64,000 nucleotides of DNA from Sphingopyxis sp. YF1 (GCF_022701295.1 NZ_CP033204.1:3996501-4060500), one strand, 5' to 3'; shown: positions 47,401 through 54,411, numbered from the stretch's first letter. Numbers and translations: made by a program. The notes: generated by a model from the sequence alone, not told the origin.

Positions 47401-48569
47401 ATTGCGGTTTCTTTCTGCAATCGGTCGATGAGCGCAAAAATCCCGATCAGGCGTTCCCGATCACGGCGGCGGACTTTGCGCGGGTCAATCCCAACACCGG
47501 CACCGCACCGATTTTCCGCACCCGCCGCGACATGGCGTTGACGACGGCAATCTATGGCCGCGTGCCGGTGCTGGTCGATAAATCTGGCGACGAGCCGAAG
47601 GCAGCGTGGCCCGTCAAATACGTGCGAATGTTCGATATGACGAACGACAGCCACTTGTTCCGCACGCGGGCCGAACTGGAGGGGCAAGAAGGCGCGTGGC
47701 CGATTGGCGGCAACCGCTGGCAGTCCGCAGCGGGGCAATGGGTGCCGCTCTACGGTGGGCGCATGATCCATCAATTTGATCATCGCGCAGCGTCGGTGAC
47801 GGTAAACGAAGAGAATTTGCACAATGCGGCTCTAAGCGGAGAGATTACGGCGGCAATGAAAGCCGACCCAGCGTTCGTGCCCGATCCGCAGTTTTTTGTT
47901 CTAGCGACCGCCGACGTTTCCAAGGGCGCAGCAATAGCGTTTCGGGATATTGCACGGGCAACCGATGCCCGCACCGCGATTGCGGCCTTTGTACCCAACC
48001 GGGCGGCGGGCAACACTGCGCCCCTTATTGTGTCCGACGCGCCACTGATCGAACAATGCCTTTTGCTGGCAAATCTGTCGGCCGTCGCCCTCGATTATGT
48101 CGTGCGCCAGAAGGCGCAAAGCACGCATCTTAATTGGTACATTGTCGAGCAATTGCCCCTGTTGCCGCCCGCCGCTTATGCACGCCCGTTCGGCCTTAAG
48201 TCTGCGAACGACATTGTTCGCGCCGCCGCATTGGAGCTGACCTACACCGCGCACGACATGGCGCCCTTCGCGCGCGACCTGGGGCATGTCGATGACGCGG
48301 GCGAAGTGCTGCCGCCCTTTATCTGGGACGAAGAGCGGCGGCTGCATTTGCGCGCCAAGCTCGATGCGCTCTATTTCATCCTCTACGGCATCTTCGATCC
48401 GGCCGACGTGGCGCAAAGCCGCGACGATATTCGCTACATCTATTCGACCTTCCCGATTGTGGAACGGCAGGACGCCGCCACCTATGGCAGCTATCGCAGC
48501 CGCGATCTTGCGCTGGCCTACATCAACGCGCTGATCGCCGGACAGCCCGACGCGGTGGTCGCGGGGTAA
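44472..48569 (+). CDS. Single-chain restriction-modification enzyme (type IIG/Eco57I-like)
   Basis: A 1365-aa protein. The N-terminal domain has a PD-(D/E)xK-like pattern: Asp91 in VPDGLLF and Glu122-x-Lys124 in AVLESKRW. Then come GSYYTPDELV, SAM motif I DPAMGSGHFLVS near residue 518, YGADKNPMAVELAKVALWLHTF, and the N6-adenine catalytic NPPW at 811-814. The C-terminal region (GLLTPSGIASDLSASEFF, later LNWYIVEQLPLLPP) is the target-recognition part. It should methylate and cut a specific DNA site. First of a three-gene operon on the island; the next start overlaps its stop. Confidence 0.88.
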   Translation: MHDPSLFTSGALFTQDYLAEGITATANYRAVDVAAVRAELGNILAGFPHADTPNEATTEGDLVWPVLRLLGWTDILTQQNLSATGRVDVPDGLLFIDAEAKEAANQHPEEWRRYEFGAAVLESKRWGRALDRAEGRKGADRDTPSTQLLRYLRRIDDLTNGRLRWGILTNGAKWRLYFSGARSTIDDYLELDLSRILSLDPDLLDTGLTDADRDHWLAVFVAMFSRTAFERASDTAPSFHDSARRDAAFYEERVAKSLSEKVFGTLYPSLGKAVAAAAPADTPLDDVRQATLILLYRLLFVLYAEDRGLLPVKDRRFDDYALRIARIDVGQRKDAGDAFSAVARNYWNRFADLATMIDKGDPSVGLPPYNGGLFNADATPLLASIALPDAVMAEAIDILSFEQAGGRRRYINYRDLSVQQLGSIYERLLEFELTRDADGAVDVRPNIFARKNSGSYYTPDELVLLILDETLAPLIEDALDGFKAGLAALKPKDSEDYRIAQLQKADPARAITRLKVCDPAMGSGHFLVSLVDRLTNHALDAIEEARALARDVAELDYESPVSEEIRRVRATIRHNADDAGWSVSEEQLDDPQLVKRMVLKRCVYGADKNPMAVELAKVALWLHTFTVGAPLSFIDHHLAAGDSLFGLWVRDALDKAGKGGGLFLHEPLTNAQRQAVVMRTIESLTDAEVAEAHRSAEMWHDVEAQTGPLDGFVSFMHALEWLDLKREDKALVALWLDGRFGEPIPIARGRVAPEGGKARPEEVERFTAVWREARALIDEERFLNWQIHFPGVWDNWGSTEREGGFDAIVGNPPWDRIKLQQVEWFAARRPDIAKAQRASDRARMIKALKGAGDPLFDDYQKADKRAADTLRIARKGGHYPLLSRGDINLYSLFVERAHSLVKPGGMVGLLTPSGIASDLSASEFFRKIATGSHLRALYDFENRRTRYGLEPFFPDVDSRFKFAAMIASPARTFEASHCGFFLQSVDERKNPDQAFPITAADFARVNPNTGTAPIFRTRRDMALTTAIYGRVPVLVDKSGDEPKAAWPVKYVRMFDMTNDSHLFRTRAELEGQEGAWPIGGNRWQSAAGQWVPLYGGRMIHQFDHRAASVTVNEENLHNAALSGEITAAMKADPAFVPDPQFFVLATADVSKGAAIAFRDIARATDARTAIAAFVPNRAAGNTAPLIVSDAPLIEQCLLLANLSAVALDYVVRQKAQSTHLNWYIVEQLPLLPPAAYARPFGLKSANDIVRAAALELTYTAHDMAPFARDLGHVDDAGEVLPPFIWDEERRLHLRAKLDALYFILYGIFDPADVAQSRDDIRYIYSTFPIVERQDAATYGSYRSRDLALAYINALIAGQPDAVVAG

Positions 48570-48778
48570 TGGCAAAACGCAAGCCCGACGTGCGAAAGGA
48601 TGGCGCCCTTTACTGGTTTTCGCTGCCCAAGGCCGCCGGGCTTGCCGGGTTGACCAAAAAGGAAATGATGCGCCGCGCCGATGCGGGGGAACTGCGCACC
48701 GATGCGATCGTGCAGCCGGACGACCGACTGGCGCGCATCGACATTTGGGGATTCGGTGCGCGTCGATTGCTGCTATGA
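48569..48778 (+). CDS. Small HTH-like protein in the restriction operon
   Basis: A 69-aa basic protein whose ATG shares one base with the upstream TAA. The middle region LPKAAGLAGLTKKEMMRRADAGELRTD resembles a MerR/excisionase-like helix-turn-helix followed by a strand. It may be a regulator or partner of the restriction enzyme, or an excision factor. Not in a family I can name. The following gene begins 7 bp later. Confidence 0.7.
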   Translation: MAKRKPDVRKDGALYWFSLPKAAGLAGLTKKEMMRRADAGELRTDAIVQPDDRLARIDIWGFGARRLLL

Positions 48779-48785
48779 TGGCAAC

Positions 48786-49421
48786 ATGGGTGGTTACGGA
48801 TCAGGACGGCAAGGCGGGCGACCGATTGCGGACAATGCGCTGTTCGTCGAACTGTCATGGATGCTGCGCACCGGGCGTGCGGTCGATGGCGAGATACGAA
48901 GTGGGCAATTGAGCTGGCAGCGGCGGGGCGAGACGTTCGCGTGGATCGGCTATCAGTGCGACATGACCGATCCCGACGCGGCGATGCTGACGCTGGATTA
49001 TCGTCGCACGCCCAGCGGCGGCGAACCGGAGAGTGTGACGCAGCGGATCAGGCTGGTTTCGACGCAGCCTCATTTCGGCGGACGGCGATGGTGGATGCTT
49101 TGCCCCTATCGCGGGGTGCGCGCCGACAAGCTGTATATGCCGAGCGGCGGCGACCGCTTCGCATCGCGGCAGGCATGGCGGCTGGGCTATCAGTCGCAAC
49201 GCGAGACGGCGCGCGACCGGCCATTCTCGCAACTGTTCGCGCTGCAAAAGCGGTTGGGGTGCGAAAGGGGCTGGGAACAGCCGATCCGCCGACCGAAGGG
49301 AATGTGGCACCGCACCTATGCGCGGCTCGAAGAGCGATATTGGGAACTGGACCAACGCTGCGCCGTCGAAATGATCGGGTCGCTGGCGCGATTGCGTGCA
49401 TTGGGGATAGCGAAGCCCTGA
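48786..49421 (+). CDS. Conserved mobile-element protein (GYGSGR type)
   Basis: A 211-aa protein starting MGGYGSGRQGGRP. It contains TQPHFGGRRWWMLCP and KLYMPSGGDRFASRQAWRLGYQSQRE. These segments match a protein family repeatedly seen on proteobacterial islands and plasmids, in which the middle normally carries a zinc ribbon (CPxC...CRxC). Here only one of those Cys is left, so the zinc site looks degenerate. Function unknown. Third gene of the restriction operon, adjacent to attR. Confidence 0.78.
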   Translation: MGGYGSGRQGGRPIADNALFVELSWMLRTGRAVDGEIRSGQLSWQRRGETFAWIGYQCDMTDPDAAMLTLDYRRTPSGGEPESVTQRIRLVSTQPHFGGRRWWMLCPYRGVRADKLYMPSGGDRFASRQAWRLGYQSQRETARDRPFSQLFALQKRLGCERGWEQPIRRPKGMWHRTYARLEERYWELDQRCAVEMIGSLARLRALGIAKP

Positions 49422-49491
49422 CTGCCGATCCGGCGGGCTGGCTATTTTAGTGAAAAATAGTGGGGCCAGCCTAGGCGTCGCAAGGGCGCTT

Positions 49492-49513
49492 ATTAGGGAT
49501 TCATTGGGGAAAT
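49492..49513 (+). promoter_or_regulatory. Putative integrase arm-type sites, right end
   Basis: ATTAGGGA (49492-49499) and ATTGGGGAAAT (49503-49513) repeat the words found before the integrase at 41377-41396, about 30 bp inside the right attachment site. The order of the two words is swapped relative to the left end. Confidence 0.5.
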
Positions 49514-49541
49514 GGCCCGGCCTTGTTCCAAAAATCCCGGA

Positions 49542-49593
49542 AAAGCTGGTGACCCCTACGGGAATCGAACCCGTGTTTCAGCCGTGAGAGGGC
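49542..49593 (-). repeat. attR: 3' part of tRNA-Glu
   Basis: Exact 52-bp match to 41207-41258. It forms the 3' half of the functional tRNA gene, so insertion left the tRNA intact. Confidence 0.93.
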
Positions 49594-49621
49594 CGCGTCC
49601 TGACCGCTAGACGAAGGGGCC
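49547..49621 (-). tRNA. tRNA-Glu (anticodon CUC)
   Basis: On the minus strand it reads GGCCCCTTCGTCTAGCGGTC and so on to AGGGGTCACCA. The acceptor stem GGCCCCT pairs with AGGGGTC (one G-U pair). The anticodon stem CGGCC/GGCTG encloses the loop CTCTCAC, giving anticodon CTC. T-arm ACGGGTTCGATTCCCGT is standard and the CCA end is encoded (49547-49549). Total 75 nt. It serves as the island attachment site. Confidence 0.97.
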
Positions 49622-49652
49622 GCAAATGCCGGTCCGGCATGAAGACCGAAGA

Positions 49653-49669
49653 TGGTGACCCCTACGGGA
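49653..49669 (-). repeat. Third partial copy of the tRNA-Glu 3' end
   Basis: 17 bp (TGGTGACCCCTACGGGA) identical to 49547-49563, in the same orientation, 31 bp beyond the tRNA 5' end. Just after it lies a nested hairpin (GTCGGA 49673-49678 with TCCGAC 49700-49705; TGGGCT 49679-49684 with AGCCCA 49688-49693). It may be a relic of a second tRNA-Glu copy or of another attachment site. Confidence 0.6.
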
Positions 49670-49731
49670 GGGGTCGGATGGGCTGGAAGCCCACGGTTTT
49701 CCGACATTTTACGCGACGTGAAACGACGCAT

Positions 49732-49753
49732 GTGTACTCAGTAGGTGTACTCA
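49732..49753. repeat. 9-bp direct-repeat pair
   Basis: GTGTACTCA occurs at 49732-49740 and 49745-49753, with 13-bp spacing. Spacing and location next to a tRNA remnant resemble integrase arm sites of a second, now lost, element. Confidence 0.5.
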
Positions 49754-49811
49754 CGATTGCGAGCACGCTGCCGCGATAGCCGTTGGTGAGGTGATCTGTA
49801 AAGGCTGCTTT

Positions 49812-49990
49812 GCGCCTGATCCCGGTCATAGCCGGCCACGAGACCGATGCCTGAGAGCTGCCGTTCGGGTGCTTCAGAACTTACCGGCAGGAACGCGCCT
49901 GATCTAAGCCGTAGCCGGCCGCGAGGCGGCAGCCTGAAACCTGCCGTTCGCGAATGTCAGAGCAGGAAATCAGCAATGCGCCCGATTTCG
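49812..49990. repeat. Imperfect 83-bp tandem repeat, two units plus start of a third
   Basis: GCGCCTGATC begins units at 49812 and 49895, and the variant GCGCCCGATT begins a third at 49978; period is 83 in each case. Within units, TAGCCGGCC (49829, 49912) and CTGCCGTTCG (49858, 49941) are conserved, with the rest about two-thirds identical. No frame runs through it. It occupies the gap 49622-50097, which otherwise holds no gene. Confidence 0.75.
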
Positions 49991-50097
49991 TTCGTTCGAC
50001 ATGCTGACTACTCAACGCGAAACCAGCTCCTCATTCGTTGCAGCTTGCGCAAGAGGAGAAGGGCGTGAGTGCCAAAAAGCGCGCGACCTGAGTGTGC

Positions 50098-50650
50098 TTA
50101 CAACAGCCCGAAGCGCCCCTCAGCCGGGTTGCGCGTAAACACTGTAAGGTTGAGGCCCTCGAGTTCGCTATCTGGCGGATGCTGATTTTCAATGATGATA
50201 ACTTGGCTTTCAACGCCATGATGTGCCTTGAGGTAGCCATAGAAGCGCTCTTTCAGATCAGTACCTTGCAGCGCGGTATCCTCGTCCCCTTCGGGCTTGA
50301 AATAGGCAAGGAGCGGGGAGTCCAGAAGCAGAAAGCCCGGGTGCGGTAGTTCATGCTCCTGGCAATATTCGAGTAATGTGATCGAAACGGCGGCATGCGT
50401 AATTGCGCGCAGTCCCTTGCCGCGACTGCCTCTCGGTTTACCGTCGATGACGAAATCGCTCGCATCCTTGTCGTAATAGACGCGGCATTCGCCAGGAAAA
50501 TTCCACGCTTTGAGGATTTGTTCGACCTTCAACGAGAACTGGTGTGCGACCACCTCCGAGAAACCAATCGCAACCTTAGCATTTGCGGCAGGCTCTGGCG
50601 CCACGTCATCGAGACTTGCGCGGCGCGCCTCGAGATGTCGATGGACGAAG
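50098..50650 (-). pseudogene. C-terminal fragment of an SMC/Rad50-like ATPase
   Basis: The minus-strand frame is open from 50889 to 50098 (263 codons), but only about the last 180 codons look genuine. They end with the ABC-ATPase tail: GSRGKGLRAITHAAVSITLL (signature-like), the Walker B GFLLLDSPLLAYFKP, DEDTALQGTDLKERFY and VIIIENQHPP. The N-terminal P-loop and coiled-coil that such proteins need are missing. Upstream sequence switches to a gene on the other strand at roughly 50650. GC is clearly lower than the backbone. Full-length relatives occur in islands and defence loci; this one is probably dead. Confidence 0.7.
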
Positions 50651-50659
50651 TTATTATGT

Positions 50660-51000
50660 GCCACTGCCGTAGGAAGGTAAGTGATGCGGCAAATCTGAAA
50701 TTCGTCGAAAAGCAGGTCGTCAAAAGGACCTACGGTTTCGATCACGAGGCTCATTTTCGATCGATGCTTATTCGCCTCGTTGGCATAGTGACGATTGAAG
50801 AAATTGGAAAAACGATAAACGTCGCGGTACATACCAAGTTTGTTGCGGAATTGAGCAACCTTAAGACCGTCCGCGACAGTCTTGCCCATACATATGTGAA
50901 GCAGGTTTCAGCGATTGATGCGCCTTCAACGACGAGAGCGCGATTCAATTCATTGTGGGACGGTCTGAAAGCGTATGACGACGCGTTGCGGCGGCTTTAG
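50660..51000 (+). pseudogene. C-terminal fragment of a HEPN-domain protein
   Basis: The plus-strand frame is open from 50395 to 51000, but the first part is antisense to the ATPase fragment. The genuine part starts around 50660-50690 and includes TYGFDHEAHFRSMLIRLVGI, then LSNLKTVRDSLAHTYVKQ (HEPN RNase-like R-x4-6-H motif, RDSLAH) and IDAPSTTRARFNSLWDGLK. It resembles MAE_28990-type HEPN proteins that act with defence ATPases. The N-terminal half is absent, so it is interpreted as truncated. The junction position is approximate. Confidence 0.65.
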
Positions 51001-51127
51001 TTTCGTATAGTGGGGCCTCTCGGCCCCCATCCCAAAGGCCAGCGCCAGCAAAGCGCAAAACCGATGCCCCAGCCTCGATCATAGCGGGCGTTATATAAAT
51101 CTCATTGGAGAAACCCGCCTGTGTCAC
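50945..51127 (-). CDS. Small hypothetical protein
   Basis: A 60-aa frame starting GTG at 51127: TQAGFSNEIYITPAMIEAGA then SVLRFAGAGLWDGG. The ITPAMIEAG segment is common at the N-terminus of short phage/island proteins of unknown function. It overlaps the end of the HEPN remnant on the opposite strand, and its C-terminal half looks random, so the 3' end may be truncated. Confidence 0.45.
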   Translation of the reverse strand: MTQAGFSNEIYITPAMIEAGASVLRFAGAGLWDGGREAPLYETKAAATRRHTLSDRPTMN

Positions 51128-51154
51128 TTCCGCTCTGCTTTCTCATGTATATAA

Positions 51155-51574
51155 ATGCCCGACTTCGCCTATACCGCAGGCGCCGAGATATCGCCGCGCA
51201 AGGGCAGGCGGTTTTGGATCGCGAGCGACGACATTCCGGCGCGGGTCGGCAGGCGCAGCGTCACGCCGGAAACCTATAACGGCCTCGGCCTGGCAACCAG
51301 AATCGGGCCACTCGTTTTCGTGCTGACCCCCAGCGGCCGCGCGTTGCTTGTCGTGCAGGGTGCGAGCCTCAGCGCCGCGGGGAAGTCCCGGTCGGCGAAG
51401 TCGCTGCGCAAGAATGGCGGACTGCGGAAGGGGCAAGTTGCCGCCGAGACGATCGTCGCTTTTGTCGGCATCCGTCGCACCTCGCGCGCCGCCCGGGTCG
51501 ACGTGCCTTCGATCATGCGCGAGGCGCAGGCTTCGTTGCCGGGGCTGATCGATCAGCAGCTGGGGAAGGGATGA
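51155..51574 (+). pseudogene. Remnant of a phage minor tail protein (DUF6441-like)
   Basis: A 139-codon frame. RRFWIASDDIPAR, VTPETYNGLGLATRIGPLVFVLTPSGRALLVV and [22 protein letters not shown] resemble the C-terminal two-thirds of prophage DUF6441 proteins. The N-terminal region of that family is missing and there is no ribosome site before the ATG. No other phage structural gene is near, so it is a relic. Confidence 0.5.
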
Positions 51575-51614
51575 CGGTTGCGCGGCCGCGCGCGTTGCTG
51601 AGGCGGCGCGCTCC

Positions 51615-51785
51615 CTAGGGTTGGCGGTTTTGGCGCCCACGCCATATCCATTTGGCTGTGGCGACGGCTGCCCACGTGATCAGGTAAACGACAGCGCACA
51701 ATAAAAAGCCGGCACCCACCCCGATCCACCATGCCTCCCAGCCCTGATAGGCGCTGTCATTTCCTTCGAGCCATATATTGGCCAC
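51615..51785 (-). CDS. Small single-span membrane protein
   Basis: A 56-aa frame with GTG start at 51785: ANIWLEGNDSAYQGWEAWW followed by a hydrophobic helix IGVGAGFLLCAVVYLITWAA and a basic tail KWIWRGRQNRQP. The in-frame stop 8 codons upstream fixes the 5' limit. Composition and topology (N-out aromatic segment, positive C-terminus) look like a real protein. No ribosome site is obvious. Confidence 0.5.
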   Translation of the reverse strand: MANIWLEGNDSAYQGWEAWWIGVGAGFLLCAVVYLITWAAVATAKWIWRGRQNRQP

Positions 51786-51952
51786 TCGTTGACGTTTAAT
51801 GTGCCGTCAGACCGGGGCGAATAGCCGATACCTATGTCCAGGTGGGGAAATTTCGGTCGAATTCTCTCACCGCATCGGGGATTTACCGAAATTAGTCCTG
51901 CTTTTCGAACGCAAACCATGGCGGCGTAGCGAAACCGCACGACATCTATCGC

Positions 51953-53917
51953 TTACCGCCCTGAACTCCTGAACAGCGCGGCCATGAAGGTGGCTTGGGC
52001 AGCGATACGGAGCGTCTGATTCGCTTCTTTGCGAAAACCATGGCCCTCGTCACCGAAAAGGATATATGGCGCATGAATTCCTCGCGCCCGCAATGCCGAG
52101 ACGATTTGATCTGATTCCGATCGCGGGACCCGCGGATCATTGGCCCCTTGCATCACAAGCAATGGCTTCTGCATGCGCTCCACATTCGTGAGCGGAGAAA
52201 TCGCCTTTAGAAATTTCCGCATTTCTACATCGCGCTCGTCGCCATATTCAGGCCGCCGGAGGGCCCGTCGATACTCCGCCGTACTCTCGAGAAATGTAAT
52301 GAAATTGGATACGCCATAGGCATCGGCCCCTCCGGCAAGGCGATCCGGATAATGGATCAGGCTGGCAAGAGTGAGATAACCACCATAGGAACCGCCCGAG
52401 ACGATGACGCGCTTCGGGTCCAAGTCGCGTTGGCTAGCGACCCACTCAAGCAATGCGCCGACATCGCGAACCGCGTCCTCGCGTTTCATTCCGTTGTCCA
52501 AGCTCATAAAGTGCTTGCCATAACCTGCGCTTCCCCGAACATTGGGCTGAATGACAGCCGCGCCGAGCGACCGAGCATAATATTGTAGGTCGCTCCTATA
52601 AACGGGCCTTGCCTGATCCTCCGGACCACCGTGGAAATCGATGATGACCGGTATTCGTACGTTCGCCTTGGCGGTCTCGGGACGATATAGAAACGCTGGA
52701 ATTTGGAGACCGTCGAATGACCGGAAACGGATCAGCTTTGGTTCGATAAACCCATCCGTCAACGCGATTTCCGAGTCCGGTATTGTCCAGCGCTCGAGCT
52801 TTTGCCCTGCGAGCCTCAAGACCCACACATCGCCGGGCGACGTCGCCGTCGCAAGCCCGAAGGCGATCCGACTGCCGTCGGGAGAATAACGCAAGGTAGA
52901 GATAACGCCGCGGGGCAACTTCGGGCCAGGATGCACGCGACCGCTTGCAATATCGATCAGATAAAGCTCGGAATAGCCGTCGGCGTTGACAGTATAGGCT
53001 GCCGATCTCCCATCAGGCGCCAAGTCGAATAGCTCGACATTCCATCCGCTGCGCCGCGTAAGGTCGCGCTGCTTGCCGCTCCGCAGGTCAAGGCTGACCA
53101 GCCGCATCGCATCCGATCCCGCATCGCTGACATAGATTATCGATTGATCATCGGGAAAGAATTGGGGGTCGCGGAGCATCGCGCCTTGCTCGCCGGCGAC
53201 CGGCGTTGTCGTTCCCGTGACCAGATCGACCAGTACCATCGAACGTTCGGTTGGCGCGATTTGGCGCGAAATTATGAGGCGATTGCCATCGTTCGAGAAA
53301 GCCACCGGAAAGGCCGAGCCCGCGTCCTTGTAGACGCGCTTTGGCAGGTCGGGCTTGGACGCATCGACAACAACCACCTCATGTTCGGCGGAACCGCGCG
53401 CGACGCTCGCCCAAGCTACGTGTCGTCGGTCGGGACTGACCGCCGTCAGAAGATTTCGCGTATCGGGCTCGCTGAGCCGCCGCGGGGCCGTACCAATTCC
53501 AGCGAGCAGGACTTCGTACCATTCGTCTCCCGCCGCATCGCGGATGTAGGCGAAACCACCGCCCGCCAGGGGAAAGCCGATAATAGGGGGATCAGCCGCG
53601 GTGGTAAGCTGCTGCCGCATTCCTTTGGGCGCGGCCAGGCGAAAAAGCTGGTTCGCCGCGCCGTCTCGCGCCTGGATGAGCAAGGAGCCATCCTCAAACC
53701 AATCGAGCAGACTGACGCCGCGAAGCGATTCATATGCGCGAGCGGCTTCGAGATCTGCCTCCTTAATCAGAGGCAGATGTTCCAGGCGCGCCGCGCCTAC
53801 CTCTTGAATATCGCGCCCCGGCGACCTGGACTGCTGCGAACTGCCGAGTGCAGCAGCGGAGACTCCAAGCGCAAGCAGCATAGCGCCCAAACTGCGCAGG
53901 AATGGTGCCGCAATCAT
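51953..53917 (-). CDS. S9 family prolyl oligopeptidase-like peptidase (exported)
   Basis: A 654-aa periplasmic serine peptidase. Signal peptide at residues 1-25. The N-terminal beta-propeller has repeated strands (DRRHVAWASVARGSAEHEV, FPDDQSIIYVSDAGSDAMRL). The C-terminal alpha/beta hydrolase has VSGGSYGGYLTLASL with Ser510, Asp in GANDPRVP and His in GDEGHGF. This is the S9C acylaminoacyl-peptidase-like branch. Last gene of the TonB-receptor operon; its ATG overlaps the FKBP stop by 4 nt. Expected to trim imported or periplasmic peptides. Confidence 0.92.
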   Translation of the reverse strand: MIAAPFLRSLGAMLLALGVSAAALGSSQQSRSPGRDIQEVGAARLEHLPLIKEADLEAARAYESLRGVSLLDWFEDGSLLIQARDGAANQLFRLAAPKGMRQQLTTAADPPIIGFPLAGGGFAYIRDAAGDEWYEVLLAGIGTAPRRLSEPDTRNLLTAVSPDRRHVAWASVARGSAEHEVVVVDASKPDLPKRVYKDAGSAFPVAFSNDGNRLIISRQIAPTERSMVLVDLVTGTTTPVAGEQGAMLRDPQFFPDDQSIIYVSDAGSDAMRLVSLDLRSGKQRDLTRRSGWNVELFDLAPDGRSAAYTVNADGYSELYLIDIASGRVHPGPKLPRGVISTLRYSPDGSRIAFGLATATSPGDVWVLRLAGQKLERWTIPDSEIALTDGFIEPKLIRFRSFDGLQIPAFLYRPETAKANVRIPVIIDFHGGPEDQARPVYRSDLQYYARSLGAAVIQPNVRGSAGYGKHFMSLDNGMKREDAVRDVGALLEWVASQRDLDPKRVIVSGGSYGGYLTLASLIHYPDRLAGGADAYGVSNFITFLESTAEYRRALRRPEYGDERDVEMRKFLKAISPLTNVERMQKPLLVMQGANDPRVPRSESDQIVSALRARGIHAPYILFGDEGHGFRKEANQTLRIAAQATFMAALFRSSGR

Positions 53918-54411
53918 TGCTCCGCCGCCGCAGATATCAGATGAATGCGAAATATGAGCGCACTGTCAGGGGGAATCGGCCCCGCACCTTTTGCCCCATA
54001 GGCAAGCTCCGCCGGGATATAGACCATCCATTCATCGCCGGGGCGCATCAACCTCAGAGCGACTTGCCATCCCGGAATTACTTCACGCCCCTTAAATGTA
54101 TCCGGGTCACCCCGCGCGAAAGAGGAGTCGAAAATTTCGCCGGAGGGCAAGCTGCCCTCATAATGAACGGTCAGATTGCCGGACAGTTTGGGATGGTCGC
54201 CATCCTGTGATCCCGATGCCAGAATCCTATATTGAATGCCTGGGAGCACGACGACGCCTTGCTCGCGGGCGTTACGATTAAGAAATGCGGTAGAGTTCGA
54301 CTCTTTTGCAAACGCGAATGGCTGAGAAGTGCTCGCACAACCGATGGCGGCCAGCATCACGGCTGCCTTGGCCGAGCCGCTGAGGCGGCGGACCTTCTCG
54401 GCTCCGATCAT
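53914..54411 (-). CDS. FKBP-type peptidyl-prolyl isomerase (exported)
   Basis: A 165-aa protein with an N-terminal export signal (AKAAVMLAAIGCAS, possible lipobox AAIGC) and one FKBP domain. It has LTVHYEGSLPSGEIFDSSF, PGWQVALRLMRPGDEWMVYIPAELAYG and IPPDSALIFRIHLI. It catalyses cis-trans isomerisation of prolyl bonds. Placed between the unknown exported protein and the S9 peptidase with 4-nt overlaps on both sides, suggesting it handles the same proline-containing substrate. Confidence 0.92.
   Translation of the reverse strand: MIGAEKVRRLSGSAKAAVMLAAIGCASTSQPFAFAKESNSTAFLNRNAREQGVVVLPGIQYRILASGSQDGDHPKLSGNLTVHYEGSLPSGEIFDSSFARGDPDTFKGREVIPGWQVALRLMRPGDEWMVYIPAELAYGAKGAGPIPPDSALIFRIHLISAAAEQ

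Larger units (their letters stand above)
41207..49593. mobile_element. tRNA-Glu-integrated genomic island (about 8.3 kb)
   Basis: A 52-bp sequence is present at 41207-41258 and exactly again at 49542-49593, where it is the 3' part of the intact tRNA-Glu gene plus 5 bp downstream. The left copy stops within the tRNA and is followed by unrelated DNA, so it is the duplicated attachment site left by integration. A tyrosine integrase starts 157 bp inside the left copy. Between the sites are an excisionase-type protein, an HUH replication-type protein and a single-chain restriction-modification enzyme with two small partners. No conjugation, capsid or terminase genes are visible, so it is a small satellite-like or mobilisable island carrying defence cargo. 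Confidence 0.92.

Noticed and set aside
45669..47822. 717-codon minus-strand frame opposite the restriction enzyme
   Set aside because: Antisense shadow; the plus strand carries clear catalytic motifs (DPAMGSG, NPPW).
44472..49421. BREX (PglX) or DISARM methylase locus
   Set aside because: The large enzyme has a methylase core as in those systems, but no PglZ, BrxL/Lon, helicase or DUF1998 gene is present, and it has its own nuclease-like domain.
49812..49990. CRISPR array
   Set aside because: The repeats are 83-bp imperfect tandem units without a short-repeat/unique-spacer pattern, and no cas genes are present.
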